From: Alligator mississippiensis
Lineage: Eukaryota; Chordata; Crocodylia; Alligatoridae
Direction: 5' to 3'
Length of the DNA: 64,000 nt
NCBI RefSeq assembly: GCF_030867095.1
Contig: NC_081830.1
Location: 38,564,781-38,628,780 of the forward strand
Below the pieces are notes generated by a model that was not told where the DNA came from, did no database searches, and was given only the letters and a program-made list of their open reading frames with translations. The number at the start of each line of letters is the position of its first letter. Positions within the stretch are counted from its first letter, which is position 1. A program made the position numbers and the translations under genes. Of the stretch, positions 1 through 13,050 are shown piece after piece.

Positions 1-596
1 TTCTTTTGCTGAAAGTTAACACTTGCCTACATTAAAAGCATAAGTGATTTTTTTTTTTTTATAATAGCCCGGTGCTAGGGAGAGAGGAAGTAGAAAGGCT
101 AAGTGACTTGAAAAGGGCATGTGTGGAACTGGTATCAGACCCAGAATTGTAACTGGATCCCAAGCTTAATTGGCTACTTTGGTTTGCCTCTTTGGTGTTA
201 AGCTGTCCTTCCTCGTGTTGGACATAGTTACTCAGCAGAGAAGCTGGATTTGCTACAGGAGGCAACTCTATCACTTTCTGAGAGGCAGGATGGTACCAAG
301 AGAAAAAGCAAGGGCTGGAGGGTATGTCCCCAAGAATCCCAAGGGCTGAAAACATGGGTGCTTGTATTACCTTGATCTTCAGGACAAATCCAGATGACTG
401 GTAGCTCGGCCTGAGTGTATTGCTGGAGTCCTGGTCTCTACAAGGTAGTATTCAAAGAGCTGGGATGCGCATGTCAGGGGAAGGGGAGAGCTGAGGCTTC
501 TCCTTCAGAGATGTTGGCTGTGTCTGTCCTTGGAAATTTCTCCAGATTGCTGTATCAGGGTTGGTATTTGGTATAAGCCCCTGTTGAAATGCTTTT

Positions 597-755
597 AGGG
601 GTGGGCAATTATTTGGGCTGGGGGGCCACGTGGGGAGTTTTGACGAACTGTTGTAGGCTGGGTCAGTACCCCCCCACCCCCGCATTGGGCCAGGTCAGCA
701 CACCCTGCAGCCCACAGCAGCTCACCAAAACTCCCTAAGTGGCTCTACCCCAAGC
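597..755. repeat. hAT-like fragments in inverted arrangement
   Basis: The left part (597-660) starts with the terminal motif AGGGGTGGGCAATTATTT, shared with the complete element at 6509-6685. The right part (about 718-755) carries the opposite strand of the same region (CCAAAACTCCCTAAGTGGC). The two arms face each other around a GC-rich spacer. Either two copies inserted in opposite directions or one copy was rearranged. Confidence 0.55.
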
Positions 756-1407
756 CCTGCACTGTTGCCCCCTGGTGATCCCACCCCCAAGGTCTCCATG
801 GAGAGTGTCCCAGGTCCCCTATGGGATGGGTGCACTTCGTTGGGTGGATGTGATGGGGCTGCGAGCTGGTGGCACCGTGGCTGGGCTGGCAGGGCCAGGG
901 CCCAGGGCAGAGCCACAATCTGCTCCCAGCATGCCTGCAGAACCAGTGCTTGTCGCAGGGACATGGGCAGCAGATCGTGGCTTTATTCCAGGTCCCAGCC
1001 CTGCCCTATCACTGCCCCATGATCCCAGCCCTGTTCCCACCTGCCTGCCCCTCTCCCAGACGCTGGTTCTCACTTGCCCACAGCCTGAGGACAACCTGCC
1101 TCCGTGGGTCTTGGGCCAGTCTCTCTGTAGACCCTGCCTACCCACATACTCTGTCTCGCACCCCCAGTGGTGGAAGCAGGTCAGATGGACCAGGGTGCCT
1201 GGGTAGTAGGGCCAGGTCTGGTGTTGGTGATGCCAGTAGCAGCAGCTTGAAGGAGCCATTGCCACTGGGGCTGCCAGGAAGCAAAGTCCGGCCCCCGCAC
1301 CACCCCAGCCCTGCTGTGCGCCCAAGGGCAGCAGGACTGACCGCGCACACCGTGGCCTAGGCTGCCTCTCGTGTTTGGGTCAGACAGGGGGACGCAGCCC
1401 ATATAAA

Positions 1408-1410
<3 letters not shown>

Positions 1411-1441
<31 letters not shown>

Positions 1442-1550
1442 ACATATGTGTGGATGTACGCACACATGCATACACAAGTATGTCCATATGCATGTATGTG
1501 TATATATGTATAAAAATAATACATGTGTGTATGGATATGTGTATGTGATC
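1411..1550. repeat. (TG)n microsatellite with TATG-rich flank
   Basis: A pure TG run covers about 1415-1440 and grades into an alternating purine-pyrimidine TATG/CATG tract to about 1550. No gene content. Confidence 0.95.
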
Positions 1551-1635
1551 TACTCTGGTTAGTCTACATGGTGTATATTTACACCGCCTTCTACTTGACT
1601 TCAGACTAATGCAGCTAACTGCATCTATGTTCATG
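1545..1635 (+). mobile_element. Penelope-type retroelement tail fragment
   Basis: Contains TGGTTAGTCTACATGG followed by CTTCTACTTGACTTCAGAC and a final GCAGCTAAC. The same order of motifs occurs at 20613-20700 and, more diverged, at the 3' end of the Penelope-like element near 53430-53470. Assignment rests on that shared tail, not on coding sequence. Confidence 0.55.
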
Positions 1636-2893
1636 GATGGCACCATGCTCAGCCAGTACTTGCCTCACTCCATTTGAGTTTGCCTGCGTTTTCACAGACA
1701 CATGACCAGTGTTTCAGCAGTGTTTGAATATTGCAACCTTCTCTTGTTAGGAGGGAGTGCAGGCAACAAATTTGTCTCATGGGCCACATGGGGACTTCCT
1801 ATACTCTCTCTCCCTCCTTTTTTTTTGTTCCCTGTTATGTTAATGCTTGGTATTGCAGCCACAGCTGGCCTGCTGGTTCTCTCTGTGGCTGTAGTAAAGC
1901 CACTTGCAATATGGCTTTCCTGGGGGGGTATTTTCAGATCAGTTTTGTGTTCTCCTTCTCGCACACTATGCAATGAAACTGCTTTTTTTGTTGCTCTAAT
2001 TTAGTCATGAAGAAAAAGGAAACTAAAAAGGCAGAAGAAGAGTTCCCTTTTGAACAGGGAGAATTTTGTTAATTTAGACAGCCAACGTCAGTACTAAAAG
2101 CAACCCGCATAAACGGAATCCTTTGGCTCTTTTAGGAGGAATAGCTCTACTGGGAGCATTGTGGTGGAATGCTGTGACACTTGTCTCCGAGTCACCCTGT
2201 ATTCAAAGGCCTAGTTATGTACTCCTTCAACTAGTCTCTTACCTGAGTATAGTACAGAAGATGGGGCCTTATTTATCATTTGGAGAATGAATTGGGGTTG
2301 CCAGTCTCCCTAATATTGTACCTCCCAATACTTCCTAACAGTCCAGAAACCCTTCAGGCTGTGTGAATGTTACTAACTTACAAGATATAAATGCTTCTGG
2401 CTATATAATTGGAAGTACAGAATAGGTAGTGAAAATATTTGTACATTTACCACATGCTTACATGCTCCAGCCTGTGTCAGAGAGAGCACCTGTATGAGGA
2501 TTTTTTACCTGCAGGTCCATTCAGTCCTTTAAACACTCTCTAAGTATTGAGGTAGACCTGGTCTGTCCTGAACAGTTTTTATAGTCTGTGATAGTATAGA
2601 TGGTGACAGTCAATTACATTCAACTTTCCTGTGCTTTTCCAATATTGTAACTACATAATGGATTGCTTGCTTCCAAAAATGTCTTGTCTTCAGTGATGTG
2701 ATTGCTTCCCTTAGAGCAGGATCAGGCCCTGTTTAGTGTAAATCGCCAATGGTGCTGTCTAGTGGGCTGTGAGCAAAAGGTGCCTGCTGGTAAGTTTGGC
2801 AGGTGACAGCCTAATGTTATGAAACCCTGAGGTCCATCATTCCCTTCCTTAGAGGTTTGAAGAGCTGTATCCACTGGATAAAAGCCCTTCTCC

Positions 2894-2921
2894 ACCCCCC
2901 CCACCCCCCCCCCCCCCCCCC
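2894..2921. repeat. poly-C tract
   Basis: Nearly uninterrupted cytosine run, broken by one A and one G. Simple low-complexity sequence. Confidence 0.9.
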
Positions 2922-3061
2922 GCCCAGCCTAGCCTGTCTCTCACCCATTGTCTCCTCAATCTACATTTTCACTGACTACTGTCTTGTATGCATACCAGCC
3001 CAGCCTGGCTTCTTTACTTTTCATTCCATCCAGGAAGAGCACACACCAACTGCTGAAACTT

Positions 3062-3165
3062 CCTTAGCCTGACAAAGGGTTTTTGAACCCGAAAGCTTGC
3101 TTAATTATTATTTTCCAACTATTTGGTTGGTCTAATAAAAGATATCAGATTCACCCAAGGATCCT
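3062..3165 (+). mobile_element. Interspersed repeat tail (GATATC-TTTTATTAGACC family)
   Basis: Carries TAGCCTGACAAAGGGTTTTT, then CCAACTATTTGGTTGGTCTA and AAAAGATATCAGATTCACCC. The reverse complement of the same unit is at 33430-33540, and shorter pieces are at 12955, 23375 and 30985. The arrangement resembles the 3' tail of a sauropsid Penelope-like element, but no coding portion is attached. High copy number inside one window marks it as a repeat. Confidence 0.6.
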
Positions 3166-4846
3166 TGTCTGAAAATGGAAAATGTTTCTTTTCCTCTCTG
3201 GTTAGGGTGGAAGAACTTTCTGATGGTTGTACTCATACAACTGGTTTTCCTAAACCATCCAATGACTTGCAGGTAGCTGGCTGGTCAAGGGTGCCGGTTC
3301 TCTTTGCTTTGAGCTCCTAAAATGCACAAAAGGATAACTTCCCACTGCTGGTTACAAGGGATCATTAGGTGTGAATGTATTTGTAAAGCACCTGTATTGC
3401 TCCTGCCATGAAAGCTCCAGGCAAAATAAGATTGGAGTGGGGATGGGGTTGGGTGCATGTTGGGAGATGCTGAGAGCTCCTGCTCACTGCAGCTACAGGT
3501 TGGAGACAAGAATAGAGAGGGGAAATCAAGTCATCTGCATCCCAGTCCAGTATCTTGTCCATTCAGCCAACTGTGGTCTTGTCTTGTCTATGTGATATTG
3601 GTGGTGGAGTGGAGTAGCTCTCCTTGGCAGTCTGCTAACAGTCTGTGATGCTGTTTTGTGATTGATCCCAAAGGGTAGGTAAGAACAAGACGGGCTCAAT
3701 CTACACCTTGGGGTTGGTCCTTGTCCAGCTAGCTTGATGCAATGGGACTGTTGCTTACTTAAAAATAGGTCTGGTCTGCACTCAGCAGCTGTTGTATTTG
3801 TGAAGGGGCATTGGCTGTATGGCTTTGCTAATTTTAGATGGCCACAAAAATGGGATGGGATATGGTCTGCAGAAGATGCACCAGAATGTGGCTTGTGCAC
3901 TTTTTGCATCTCTCTCTTTACTTTACTTTATTTTTTTTTTATTTTATTTTTTTTTAAACAAGATCCTGTCTCTGGAAATGTGTGTGCCATAGAAATGAAG
4001 GAAGGTGACCTGTATAGTGGAATGACCTCAACTCTGCAGTATTCAAGCTTGAGCTTCTATCATCTGGAGGAGACTGGTGCTGTCTCTGACTAGAGGGACT
4101 GTGGCTGTTTCTGCCAAACTGGAATGTACAATGACATCTCCTAAATAGGGATAAGCGAAGGGAAGTTGTTGATATTAAAATAAAACAAAAAAAAAAAAAC
4201 TCCCCACCAAAAAACAGAAGAGCAGAATTACAAGCTATCTAAAACAAGGAGTTAATTAAACACCGGTCCTAAGTGGGAAATATAGAACTTGCATTTGAAT
4301 GCTAATTAACTATTAACCTTAGATGGAAAATATTACACACATTGTGAGGGCTGCTGCAGCTGAATGTTAATTCTCTCTGCCAAAAGTCAGGCTGCATGGT
4401 CTTCAGTCACCAGCCTCAAAGGTGACCTGCAAAGAGTTGGGTGTGTTTTGGGGGTTTTGTGTTGTTTTTTTTTGTTTTTGTTTTTTTTGGGGGGGAGGGG
4501 GTTGGATATATAAAAGCCTGTATTTTCTTCAATTATTTTAATTTTAGTACGGGGTCATGGAAATTGTAGTACTTCGTATCTGGCTCATCTAAACCTGGTA
4601 TCCTGTTTCTAATGGTGGTCAGCAGCATATGGTCCAGAGAAGTTGCACAGAACCTCCCCATTCTGAGTTATAACCTGGCTTAAATCTCATGTATTGGGCT
4701 TTTTTACATTTATAATTTGTTCGCACTAACTGTTATAACTTTTGATGTCTATTGTAGTACTATTGAAAGAGGGATTGGACATTATATGCAGGTAAAACTT
4801 CTTGGCATTTGACATGCGGTAGCAGTGAGTCTTACAATCTGATTAC

Positions 4847-5777
4847 CAGGGATCCAGGTTTTCCGTTTCCCATGGGAAAATGGAGAAAACCACGGATTTC
4901 CTCTTTACCAGAGGAAAATGCAGAGTTCTCATTTTACTGGAGAAACCTGCAGATTTTGCAGTTTTGTAAAGAGCTCTCTGCAGGCTGGTAGAGTTCCAGC
5001 CTGCAGGGGACTGGGAGGGGATGGGAGGAGGGCGGTCAGGCAGGGATGCCATGGACATATACATGCACGTGGCTGCCAGGCAGCCTGGAGAGCAGCTCCT
5101 GCAGGCCACAGGTAAGTTCGGCGGTGGAATTGAGGCCCCCGTAGGGAGGGAGTTGGGCAGTGTGTGGGGCTTGTAGCCCACGGCCACAATGCACTGCTGT
5201 AGGACCTTGATGGGGAGTGGGAGGGGGCTGTGGGCAACTCATCTGGGGGGTGGGGGGAGAAGAAACATATCTCCACAACAACGCAGAGCTCAGTGGCAAA
5301 GAGATCCCCATGTAGCCTCGCTCTGCCCTGTAGTGCCAGGTTGTGCCCACCAGGCTACAGAGGCCCCAGGGAGGGCAGCAGGGTGGGGAGCCCGCAGCAA
5401 ACAGCTTATGCCTGCCCTGCATGCTGGTTTGGAGGGCATTGGTACCTCCCAGGAGTGTGCTCAGCGGTGGAGAGCCACCCTGTGCTGCCCAAGCCTGCAG
5501 CAGGACTCTGTGCTGTCCTGCCAAGGGCAGGGGGCTGTAGACCCAGGTCCCTGACCCCATAGCCCTGGTAGCTGGGGGGCCCCTCTGGCAGGGCTGGATG
5601 GTGCTGGGGGGGAACAAGGGGCACCAGCCAGGTTGGGAAGTATGGTGGGGAGTGAGGTACACCAGTAGGGCCAGGGAGGCTGTGGTGGGGAGTGAGGAGC
5701 CTTTCATTTTCATCATGGATTTTGGGGATTTTATCAGAGAACTTGCAATTTTTTATCAGGGAAAGTGAGGATTCCTG
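4847..5777. mobile_element. Non-autonomous hAT-like element with GC-rich core
   Basis: Termini CAGGGATCCAG and GAGGATTCCTG are inverted copies of each other (9 of 11 matching). The flanking octamers CTGATTAC (4839-4846) and CTGATCAA (5778-5785) agree at 6 of 8, the target-duplication length of hAT transposons. The outer parts are A/T-rich with TTTTCC/GGAAAA runs. The core (about 5000-5700) is GC-rich and includes GGTAAGT (5111) and TTGAGGCCCCCGTAGGGAGG (from 5130). Long frames on both strands here have no recognisable domain and no transposase. Confidence 0.7.
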
Positions 5778-6508
5778 CTGATCAACATGTATGAAAGTTT
5801 CCTTTTATCAGCTTTGAATTAGTAACTTTCTGGTGTCATTGAATGACCCCTTGTTCTTGTTTTGTGAGACGGGGAGAACAGCAGTTCTTGATCTCTCTTC
5901 CTTTTAGAACATTCGTTATCTGTGTACTTCTATCCCATCCCCTCATTAATGCCTTTCTGAGGTAAGCAATCCCATTCTTTTCATCTCTTCATATAATATT
6001 TTTTTCATGAGCCTAATTTCCTTTTTAAAATCTATATTACCATAGCTGTTCTACTCCTGTCTTCAATATCTGTGCAGCAGGCAAGTACCAGGCTACTTAA
6101 TATGCTTTTATGCTGAAAAAGGTCCCTAATTAAGTGTGGTAGAGATGTTGATTCTGTAATATAGACTTAAATCTCAGCTGCACTAGGAAGCTGAATCTTC
6201 TGCAACTAAATGAAATCTTCAGGTCCCTCCTGGCTGTGCTGAATCACTGATGACACCCGCAGTTATGCCCTCTCATCAGCCCATATCGGCACAATTTCTG
6301 TTAAAGCTGGTTCCTCTAGAATAGTGTCCAAACCAGTTCTGTTGATGTCAATAAGAAACGTCTTCATTCTGGAATCATTTAACTCTTGTATATGCTCTGC
6401 AAACATGATGCATGCCCCTCTGCTTGTTTGTTTTGTATGGAATTTGCACCCAACCGTAGGTTTTGTCTCTATCTCTGGCAATTCTTCATTTTGCTCATTT
6501 AAATGGAG

Positions 6509-6685
6509 CAGGGGTGGGCAATTATTTCGGGTAGAGGGCCACTTACTGAGTTTTGGCAAGCCATCTAGCAGGTAGCCAAGGGCAGAAAAATAGTCACTTT
6601 CTAAATTTTTTAGGGACCTTGCGGGCCGGATAGAATGGCCTGGCAGGCCGCATCTGGCCCACGGGCCGCATTTTGCCCACCCCTG
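6509..6685. mobile_element. Short hAT-like MITE, complete
   Basis: 177 bp with perfect 13-bp inverted termini CAGGGGTGGGCAA and TTGCCCACCCCTG. Flanking octamers AAATGGAG (6501-6508) and AACTAGAG (6686-6693) match at 6 of 8. The inner half is rich in GGCC/GGGCC (a 'hypervariable GGCC' region near the right end). No coding capacity. Opposite-orientation relative at 8402-8588 and a truncated relative at 42946-43043. Confidence 0.85.
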
Positions 6686-8401
6686 AACTAGAGTGTAGGT
6701 AAAAGTAAGTTCTTGGAAGCGTCTTCAAGACCTGACTTGTGCTGGCTAGAGAGCTCTGGCTGTGAAAGACCCGGAAGTGCCAAGAAGGGGATCTACAAGG
6801 AGATTTTTGCAAAATAACTCCCTTTCCCTCCCCCTCAGCTTCCATGTTTGGGAGGTTTTTAAATATTGAAGCTGTTGAGGAGATGTCTAGGTTAAGCTGC
6901 TTTGAGTTCATTATTGAAAAATGAGGACAGACTGGGCAAATTAAAGAGAAAACTTCCTTCTAAACTGTGAAAGGAAGCAGCTCTCTTTAAAAAGACTGTA
7001 GAAGACAAATATACCTGTGGTATATCCTTAGCTTGAGTTGAGATCTGACATGCCAGGAAGTAGATCTCCTTGGTTATAATAGAAGATTGGAATTGAATGG
7101 CTGTCAAGCCTGTGCTCCTTGAGTGAGCTCTCAAATATCCTTCTTGAGCTGAAATCTCTCCTAGATGTAGTACTCTACCAAGGACAACTCTTTCCTGAAA
7201 TGTGAGCTAAATTAGCTGCAGTCTGAATACTGCATTAAGCATAGTTAGTGTATATAACGCCTTGTGTTTTTGTATGCAAACAAACTTGTTTATGGGCAGC
7301 AGGCTTTTCAATATGGAGGACTTAACCCTATGGACAAAATACTTGCACTTGTTGATGCATTTTTGTAACTCCCAGGATATAACCCAAAGTTAAACTTAAT
7401 CTTCAGAGTACCTCTGTTCAGTTAGTGCTGCTTTATCCTCTTGGAAAGACACTTGCCTTCCCTGTAGGACAGGTTCACAAAACAGCTAAGGTTCAAAGAC
7501 TGACCTGTTACACTTGCTACCAGAGGGTAAAAATAACCTTGATCCCTTTTTACAAGGCGCATGGTACATAAAGTTGTTTGCCATGTGCCTGCTCTGGATC
7601 AACTCTGTTCGGGTTGTTTTCTCTGGAGGAAATCTGAATTGAACTGATCTTCCCTTTTTCCACACAGTCCCTGAGGGGTCAATGCCAGGATTCAAGAATC
7701 TTTCTCTTAAAATTTTCTAATGGCATCAGTGAAAGTGCTCCTCACTGCAGATCTAAAGCATGTAGCGCCTAAGGGCCTGCAACTTCCCAGTGCCATGCCC
7801 AGGGTAGTGCTGGTAGGCTATGTCATTGTGGACCTTTTAAGGGACAGGTTTAGCATAGACAAGGCCTCTGGGGACTGCAAAATCTATTGTAATGTTCCTG
7901 TTGCAGAGGGACCGTGGAGTCTGCAGCTGAGACTAATTACAATGTGACCTAATTAGTCTTGTGTTCTAACAATGTGAGGACTGCCTTAACCATTGTATAC
8001 TTTCTTCTCTCTGGATTAGTACCAAAAGGCTTGGAGTCTTTTAGACTTACAGCTCACCTTGGCACCATCTTCTGCTTGGATAAATGGTGGTGCAAAGAGA
8101 GGAATTTGAGACTAGAATTTTATTCTCTGTCTTTAGCCTACATCTGCACTGCAGAAAAAACTCAGCAATGATCAACAAAAGACATGCACTATAATGAATA
8201 CCTCTGACAGTTTAAGTCTTAAATATTGGCCCTTGTGACATCCTTTCCCTTCCAAAATAGCACTTACTTTAGTAGAGGTTGTCATGAGACCCTACCTTAA
8301 CCATCTTGTGTAGACTTGAAGGAGTACAGGTACTTGGCTGATGGGTGGATAGGCCCCCAATATTTCCAGTTAAATCCAATTATCTCAAAGGTGCCCCAGC
8401 C

Positions 8402-8588
8402 CAGGGATGGGCAGAATGTGGCCCATGGGCTGGATGCGGCCCGCCAGGCTGTTCTATCCGGCCTGCAGGGCTCCTAAAAAATTTAGAAAATTAATATTAA
8501 TCTGTCCCAGGTTGCCTGTCATGCGGCCCTCAATGGCTTGCCAAAACTCAGTAAGTGGCCATCTGCCTGAAATAATTGCCAACCCCTG
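8402..8588. mobile_element. Short hAT-like MITE, opposite orientation
   Basis: Starts CAGGGATGGGCAGAATGTGG and ends AATTGCCAACCCCTG, the reverse of the element at 6509-6685. Flanking octamers CCCCAGCC (8394-8401) and CCCTAGTC (8589-8596) match at 6 of 8. Length 187 bp, no coding capacity. Confidence 0.8.
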
Positions 8589-10299
8589 CCCTAGTCCCTG
8601 TTTCTCCTCCCCCCACCCCCTTCCCCCTTGCTCTTCTAACTCTGCTCTTCAATATGCCACTAGAGTGACTGGCTTCCTCCCTTGCTTTACTGCTCAAGGT
8701 GCAGTAAAACAGGTAAGAGTATACATTGGTATATAGAAGGAACTTAACAGGAGCCCCTAGAAGGGTGTGGTCACAAAGGCTATGGTTTTGCTGCTGGGCC
8801 AAGGAGTGCATGGGTCTGTAATAACTACCACTTGCAAAGAGACATTTCAACAATCTGAGTAGAAATGCAGCTATTTGCTGTGTGGGATGCATTCCCTGCT
8901 AGTGCTTGAAGTACTTGTGCCCACAGGCTAATCACAACCTAACAAACCTCAGTGGAATGTGAGGATGCATGAACTTAAGCCCTATAAATGCATTCCCCCG
9001 GTCAATAGCCTGGCTGTATGGCTGTCTGCTACCCGAGTGACTTTACCTAGAACTTGAAACTCTTTTCGTGGGAATCTTTTAGTTCAGGAATCACAAGGTG
9101 CAGCTTTCAATCTCTACTGAGACTTCTAATCTGAAAGGACAAGCCTTTTTTCTTGCTGGCTACCCCTACCCACTCTTTTGGGGATGGGTATATTGCCAGC
9201 CATCAAATGGACTCTACATGAATAGTACATTTCATGACTATCCCTGTGTTTCAGAGCTGGATCTGAGAGGACTGTAAGTAGGAACTTTCCCCAGATTGTA
9301 TTCCTGGGTTGTTTTATCCCCTGCCTAGCTCTTAGTGAAATAAGAGTGGATTGAAAGCAGAGTGGTTACAAAAAGCCCAGAGGTTAAACTGTTTTGGAAA
9401 GCCCTGTTTTGAAGGCTGGATCTAGCTCTGCACACTGAACACCTATTGTGCAATGGGGACAGTGTGTTGCTTTGCCATCTCGACCCACTGCTGACAAGAC
9501 CCACTTTCTTACAATCCTGGCTTTGTGCTGCCTGCTTGCTGGAATGACAGAGTCATGAAATTGTGCCTGATGGCTCCAGGACCCAAGTACAGTTGGTTAA
9601 CCCATTCAGGGCCATCTCTTCTGCTGCCAGGCTGCCTCAGCACTGTAAGGAGGGTTGAAGTAGAGCAGCAGTGGTAGCTGTGTGACAGACTCGATTCAGT
9701 GCATCCTGGAATAACTGGCTGAATTTTATATTCTTTGCTACAGCTGGCCTTTTTGTTTGCTGGGTTTCTAACAAAATAATGTGGTGCTGAGGTGAGGGTA
9801 TACTCATGGCCAGCTAGGTAACCCCTCAGTGCAGTGTTAGTGAGATGGCAACTCCTAACTTGCAAGTGGATCTTCAGTTTACAGCCTTTGAAGTAACCGC
9901 TTTCCAGGAGGGGGTTGTTAATGTGCGTGTATGCAATAAAGTTCATCTGTAAGGCCATGAACCAGTGCCACTATATTGGAAATTTTCCCTGCATTTTGGC
10001 CCTTGGTTTGTTCTTTTGCACTGCCTCTATTCACCTAGCAGTGCATATGGCATGGCCTTCTGGTTAACAGACAGCTCTTGTGCCTTTTGTGCAGCCAGGA
10101 CTGAGTTCCACTGGATTAGGGAATTGCAACCAGTGTTTGGAGTACTGTTGGTGAACGTGTCAAGAATACTGACACTGTCCTGCTTTTATTGCCCTTTGCC
10201 AGAGGTGCACTTCTCAATCTAATGGACTTCAGTTAAAAGGTTCAGCAGTGGTAGTGTCTTTAACCTCATGGCATTTTTCTAGTTAGCACCTAGGACTTC

Positions 10300-10620
10300 T
10301 GGTCATTATGGGTGCCTGAACACAGGCCCAGAGGCTGCTCTGATGCTCTGTAATTGCATCTGAGCAGACTTGATTAATCTGCTGGAGCATGGTAATTAAT
10401 GCATTCCAGCCAGCCTCCACTCTCATGTATCACTGTCCCTAGGCTTCAAAATGGCAGCCGGGACGCTTTAACTAAAGCTCATTCAAGCTTTAGATAAAAT
10501 ACTCCCAACGCCATTTTGAAACGGGATGCTGATGCACAAGATGCTCCAGGCACTCGAATTAAAGCGCTGCCCCACCCCATCCCTGGGGCATATGTAAAAA
10601 TGCCACATCTCTCTCATGAG
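10300..10620. repeat. Fold-back repeat, MITE-like
   Basis: GCTTCAAAATGGC (10443-10455) and GCCATTTTGAAAC (10510-10522) are inverted arms around inner CTTTAACTAAAG (about 10466-10477) and CTTTAGATAAA motifs, giving an imperfect 80-bp hairpin. CTGATGCACAAGATGCTCC-type units and TTAATCTGCTGGAGCATG repeats flank it. The outer limits are uncertain and I could not define target duplications. Confidence 0.45.
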
Positions 10621-12954
10621 ATTCACATGCCTAGTAGGATGGCTTCTGCAGTCTTGAATATTGCCCAACGGTAGATGGATTTGCTAATGGCTAATGCAGT
10701 TGCTTGAGGATTAAAATCATCCTGTGCATTTCAGGGAGTCTGAATATGGCAGGCACAAAGCATCATGCCTGAGTGGAAGAACTTTAGGCATGTTTTCTCT
10801 GTTTCAGCACTGGCTTCTCTGACACACTTTAAAAGGCAAAGTGAGGGGAGGGACTTAATTCCACTTCTACTTCAGTATGAGCTTCAGGCATGTGGAGGCA
10901 GTACTGGGTACCTGGGAAGTGGGGAGAGGAATTATGCTCCTCTACTAGCTGCAGAGAAATGCCAGTTCCTTTGCTACTCAAAGCTCTTCCTTTCCCTGCA
11001 TTTTAAACAACAGTTGTATTTTATGTGTAATTGTTACCATGTCTGTCAGGTTTTGTGACACTTAAACACAAATGAATGCGAGGACTGGTAGCATGGGAGA
11101 GAACTATTCATCTAGGCCCTATGCCAGATACTGTATTTGTACTAGTGTAATCAGCAATATACCTGTGTAAAAATGAGTAGCAAACAGATCATGCAAACCC
11201 CCTAAATTAGAGGAATGTCACCTAAACTAGTAAAGAGTTATCCGTGGAAAAATTGATGTAAAACTCTACTCACATAAGTTCTTGTTTAAGTTTGGTCTGT
11301 CTGTCCCATGTGGCTGTTTGCTAACATGCAGTAGGCTTTTACCTGTCCTCCTGCATTGTCCAGCTACCTTGGAGTAGCTGCACATCTTTCCATTCCCAAT
11401 TCTATTTGTAATTTTACACTGGTCTACAAAGCTCATACAACCTTTAAGGTGAAGTGCATGTAGAAGGACTTCAGGAATCAGTTTGTTTTCTTTTATTTCA
11501 ATACAAGTCTTTCTTCAATGTTGGAAGTTTTGCTTCCAATGTATTCATTGTCATCTGCCACTGTGCTTTCTAATTCTAATGTTGCATTAGTACCTGCTTC
11601 GTAGTTTGTTCTGATAACCAAAAATGCATCTTCCTTACATATGCCTGTTTATATGTGTAACCTAGAACATGGGCTATTTTAAAATGGTCTGGAGACTGGG
11701 TAGAATGTGCAACATCCTAACTTATTAGTTGTTGGGTGGGGGGTGGGGAAGTGGAGAGGGTTTTTTTTGTTAATTTACTCTAATCCTAGTGGACCTAAAC
11801 ATGAGTTGTGGGTTTTTGAGGAGGGGACGCTGTCCAGGAGCGATGGTAAAGGAAGGGAAGAATCCCATGTCCTCTTCTGGCAAGTTCTGAAGCCATCGTG
11901 ATCCATCGGAAAAGATGCACCGTTCACTGTACTTTCCATTTCTGCCTGTGTTTTCATGCTTAGAAAAAATGGAGGGGTGGTGGAAAAAAATCTCATTTAT
12001 ATCCCTGCTCTCCACAGTTATTGTAAGAATAGCAGCTTAGTTTATGCTCCCTTCTAGTGCAGCGTCTTTTATGACCTTCGAGCTTTTAAATCACATTGTG
12101 GTTTTCCCAAGGCAACTGCCGTTGTGTGGCTCCTAAAGTCTAGGAGAGCAATGGATGTGGATTTTTTTTCCTTTGGAACATAACTAATAGTGAGTGAAAG
12201 GTGAAGGGTGGAGAGATTTGATTGGCTCCCACCAAAAGAGAGAGCTTAAAAGGTGTGACTAGGATTTCCTTTCTGAAGTCATGAAATGTGCTTAATTTTG
12301 TAGGAATTCTGAAATGATTGAGGGGGAGGCAACAATGTGAGGGTGGAACAGGAAATGATCATTGGGGGAAGCGTGGAAGACAGAGATTGTACAGCAGAGC
12401 TGCTTGCATCCAGTCAGATTTCTGCCCCTTCCTTCCACTCAAGCTTGCCCAGCTCCTGTCTCTTTCTGTGGTAGTTTATCACAAACAGAATCGCGCTCCA
12501 GACTGACAACTGTGCCTTTGCCAACCTCTTCTACAACTGGCAGAGTTCCCTTCCTTGCTCATTCACCATTAAGTGCTTTTCTGTGCTTTCCTTGCTCCAA
12601 TTCACTTCTTGCTACTCTTAATTGCCTTTATTACAATGGGCTTCCACTCCCCCTTCCTTGAGCAAACACAACTCTGTGGGTATAAGAAAGAGAACACAGG
12701 TGGGGAACTGAGATAAGGTGCACGCTGATCCATTGATCCTCTGGTGTATTTGAAAATTGGAAGGCTCTAGCAAATGTTAGTGTTCCTTTATACTTTCAGA
12801 AAACCAGGTATGATGGGTGTTCAGGCCCAGACTTGTGCTTTTTCCTTGTCTTATACTGAAATCTCTGATATTTTAATCTTTTGTTTAATGACGTAGTGAA
12901 TACAAGAAGTATGAACTGAGGGAAGTGGCTTTTAAAGAACAGAAGCAAGAATGT

Positions 12955-13050
12955 TTGTTGGTGATATCTTATTGGACCAACTGTATATGCATATAAAGGA
13001 TAACAACCACAAACATCCTTGACTCACTTGCATTTCCTGGACTATCGCAG
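12955..13050 (-). mobile_element. Interspersed repeat tail fragment
   Basis: TTGGTGATATCTTATTGGAC is the reverse strand of the unit at 3062-3165. It is followed by GCTACCACATGACTTCAACA, which resembles the Penelope-type terminal motif on the other strand. Confidence 0.45.

Noticed and set aside
5036-5716. 226-residue open frame on the minus strand
   Set aside because: It lies inside the GC-rich core of a non-autonomous transposon, is Pro/Leu/Ser-rich with no domain, and overlaps open frames in other phases. Low stop density in GC-rich DNA explains it.
7486-7947. Conserved-looking stretch with frames on both strands
   Set aside because: Short frames without domain, no splice logic and opposite strands. 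Nothing separates it from ordinary intron.
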